NCBI GenBank assembly: GCA_900769095.1
Contig: CAAGFH010000219.1
Location: forward strand, 1 to 6,217
Reading direction: 5' to 3'
From: Methanobacteriaceae archaeon
GTDB lineage: Archaea; Methanobacteriota; Methanobacteria; Methanobacteriales; Methanobacteriaceae
DNA: 6,217 bases
Shown piece by piece: positions 6,105-6,217 of the stretch. Position numbers and translations under genes: made by a program. The notes beneath the pieces were generated by a model. It saw nothing but the letters and a program-made list of their open reading frames with translations. It searched no databases and was not told where the DNA came from. How positions within the stretch are numbered: position 1 is the stretch's first letter; each line of letters starts with the position of its first letter.

Positions 6105-6122
6105 GGTTATTTAACCTTATTT
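6099..6122. terminator. Bidirectional terminator hairpin between thyA and the convergent gene
   Basis: AAATAAGGTTA (6099-6109), two bases, TAACCTTATTT (6112-6122): a perfect 11-bp dyad (practically a 10-pair stem with a 4-nt loop). It carries the TAA of thyA in the left arm (6102-6104) and the TAA of the minus-strand gene in the right arm (6117-6119). A T-rich stretch follows on both strands, so it can serve both genes. Confidence 0.65.
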
Positions 6123-6217
6123 TACAATACTTATTATATTTTTAACTGTTTCTCTACCATAAGTAGTAGTTATGGAATATTTCTTAATTTTAGTCTTTTT
6201 AGCAGATCGGATGAGCA
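6117..6217 (-). CDS. C-terminal end of an unrecognised minus-strand protein (partial)
   Basis: The last 32 codons of a gene entering from the right edge: LIRSAKKTKIKKYSITTTYG, then RETVKNIISIVK and TAA. The other two minus-strand frames hit stops within this stretch. The Lys-rich composition with Ile/Thr is like the coding DNA nearby, and the stop sits symmetrically in the terminator hairpin opposite the thyA stop. These two points support a real gene end. Too little is visible to name a family. Confidence 0.5.
   Translation of the reverse strand, partial: LIRSAKKTKIKKYSITTTYGRETVKNIISIVK

Overview
The window looks like part of a methanogenic archaeon of the Methanobacteriaceae, most likely a host-associated Methanobrevibacter. 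The evidence is very AT-rich DNA with still AT-richer spacers, a methanogen-type thymidylate synthase, TTTATATA-type archaeal promoters, T-tract ends of transcripts, and ribosome binding sites of the GGAGGTGA type. Six gene starts share one ribosome register (GGT or a close variant, then exactly 6 nt, then the start codon). That register was used here to choose starts.

Layout. The left part is read on the minus strand. It runs from a voltage-sensor-type potassium channel (about 2830-3601) through an XRE-cupin regulator (2084-2656) and an AMP-forming acyl-CoA synthetase (245-1909) to the first 44 codons of a small DUF3955-like membrane protein (1-132). The regulator and synthetase probably form one operon. 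A clean TATA box precedes it, and a perfect palindrome sits where transcription should start, as expected for autoregulation. From 3602 the reading direction switches to plus. A 296-bp spacer there carries a promoter-like element and two hairpins, one a 14-bp stem with three G-U pairs, which suggests a structured RNA or leader. Next come a membrane-anchored M14-like protein (3898-4593), a sugar O-acetyltransferase abutting it (4594-5162) and thymidylate synthase (5406-6104). The window ends with the tail of a minus-strand gene (6117 onward) that converges on thyA through a shared terminator hairpin.

Two genes, the channel and the acetyltransferase, are each interrupted near the 5' end by a one-base shift in a run of exactly seven A/T. 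Both carry a canonical ribosome binding site and a plausible N-terminus in the other frame. They may be assembly errors, real frameshift mutations, or genes rescued by slippage; the sequence alone cannot decide.

How the genes work together. The regulator and synthetase form a likely ligand-responsive carboxylic-acid activation unit. The M14-like protein and acetyltransferase may act together on cell-surface material. The channel and thyA look like independent housekeeping genes. No CRISPR array, insertion sequence, tRNA or rRNA was seen.
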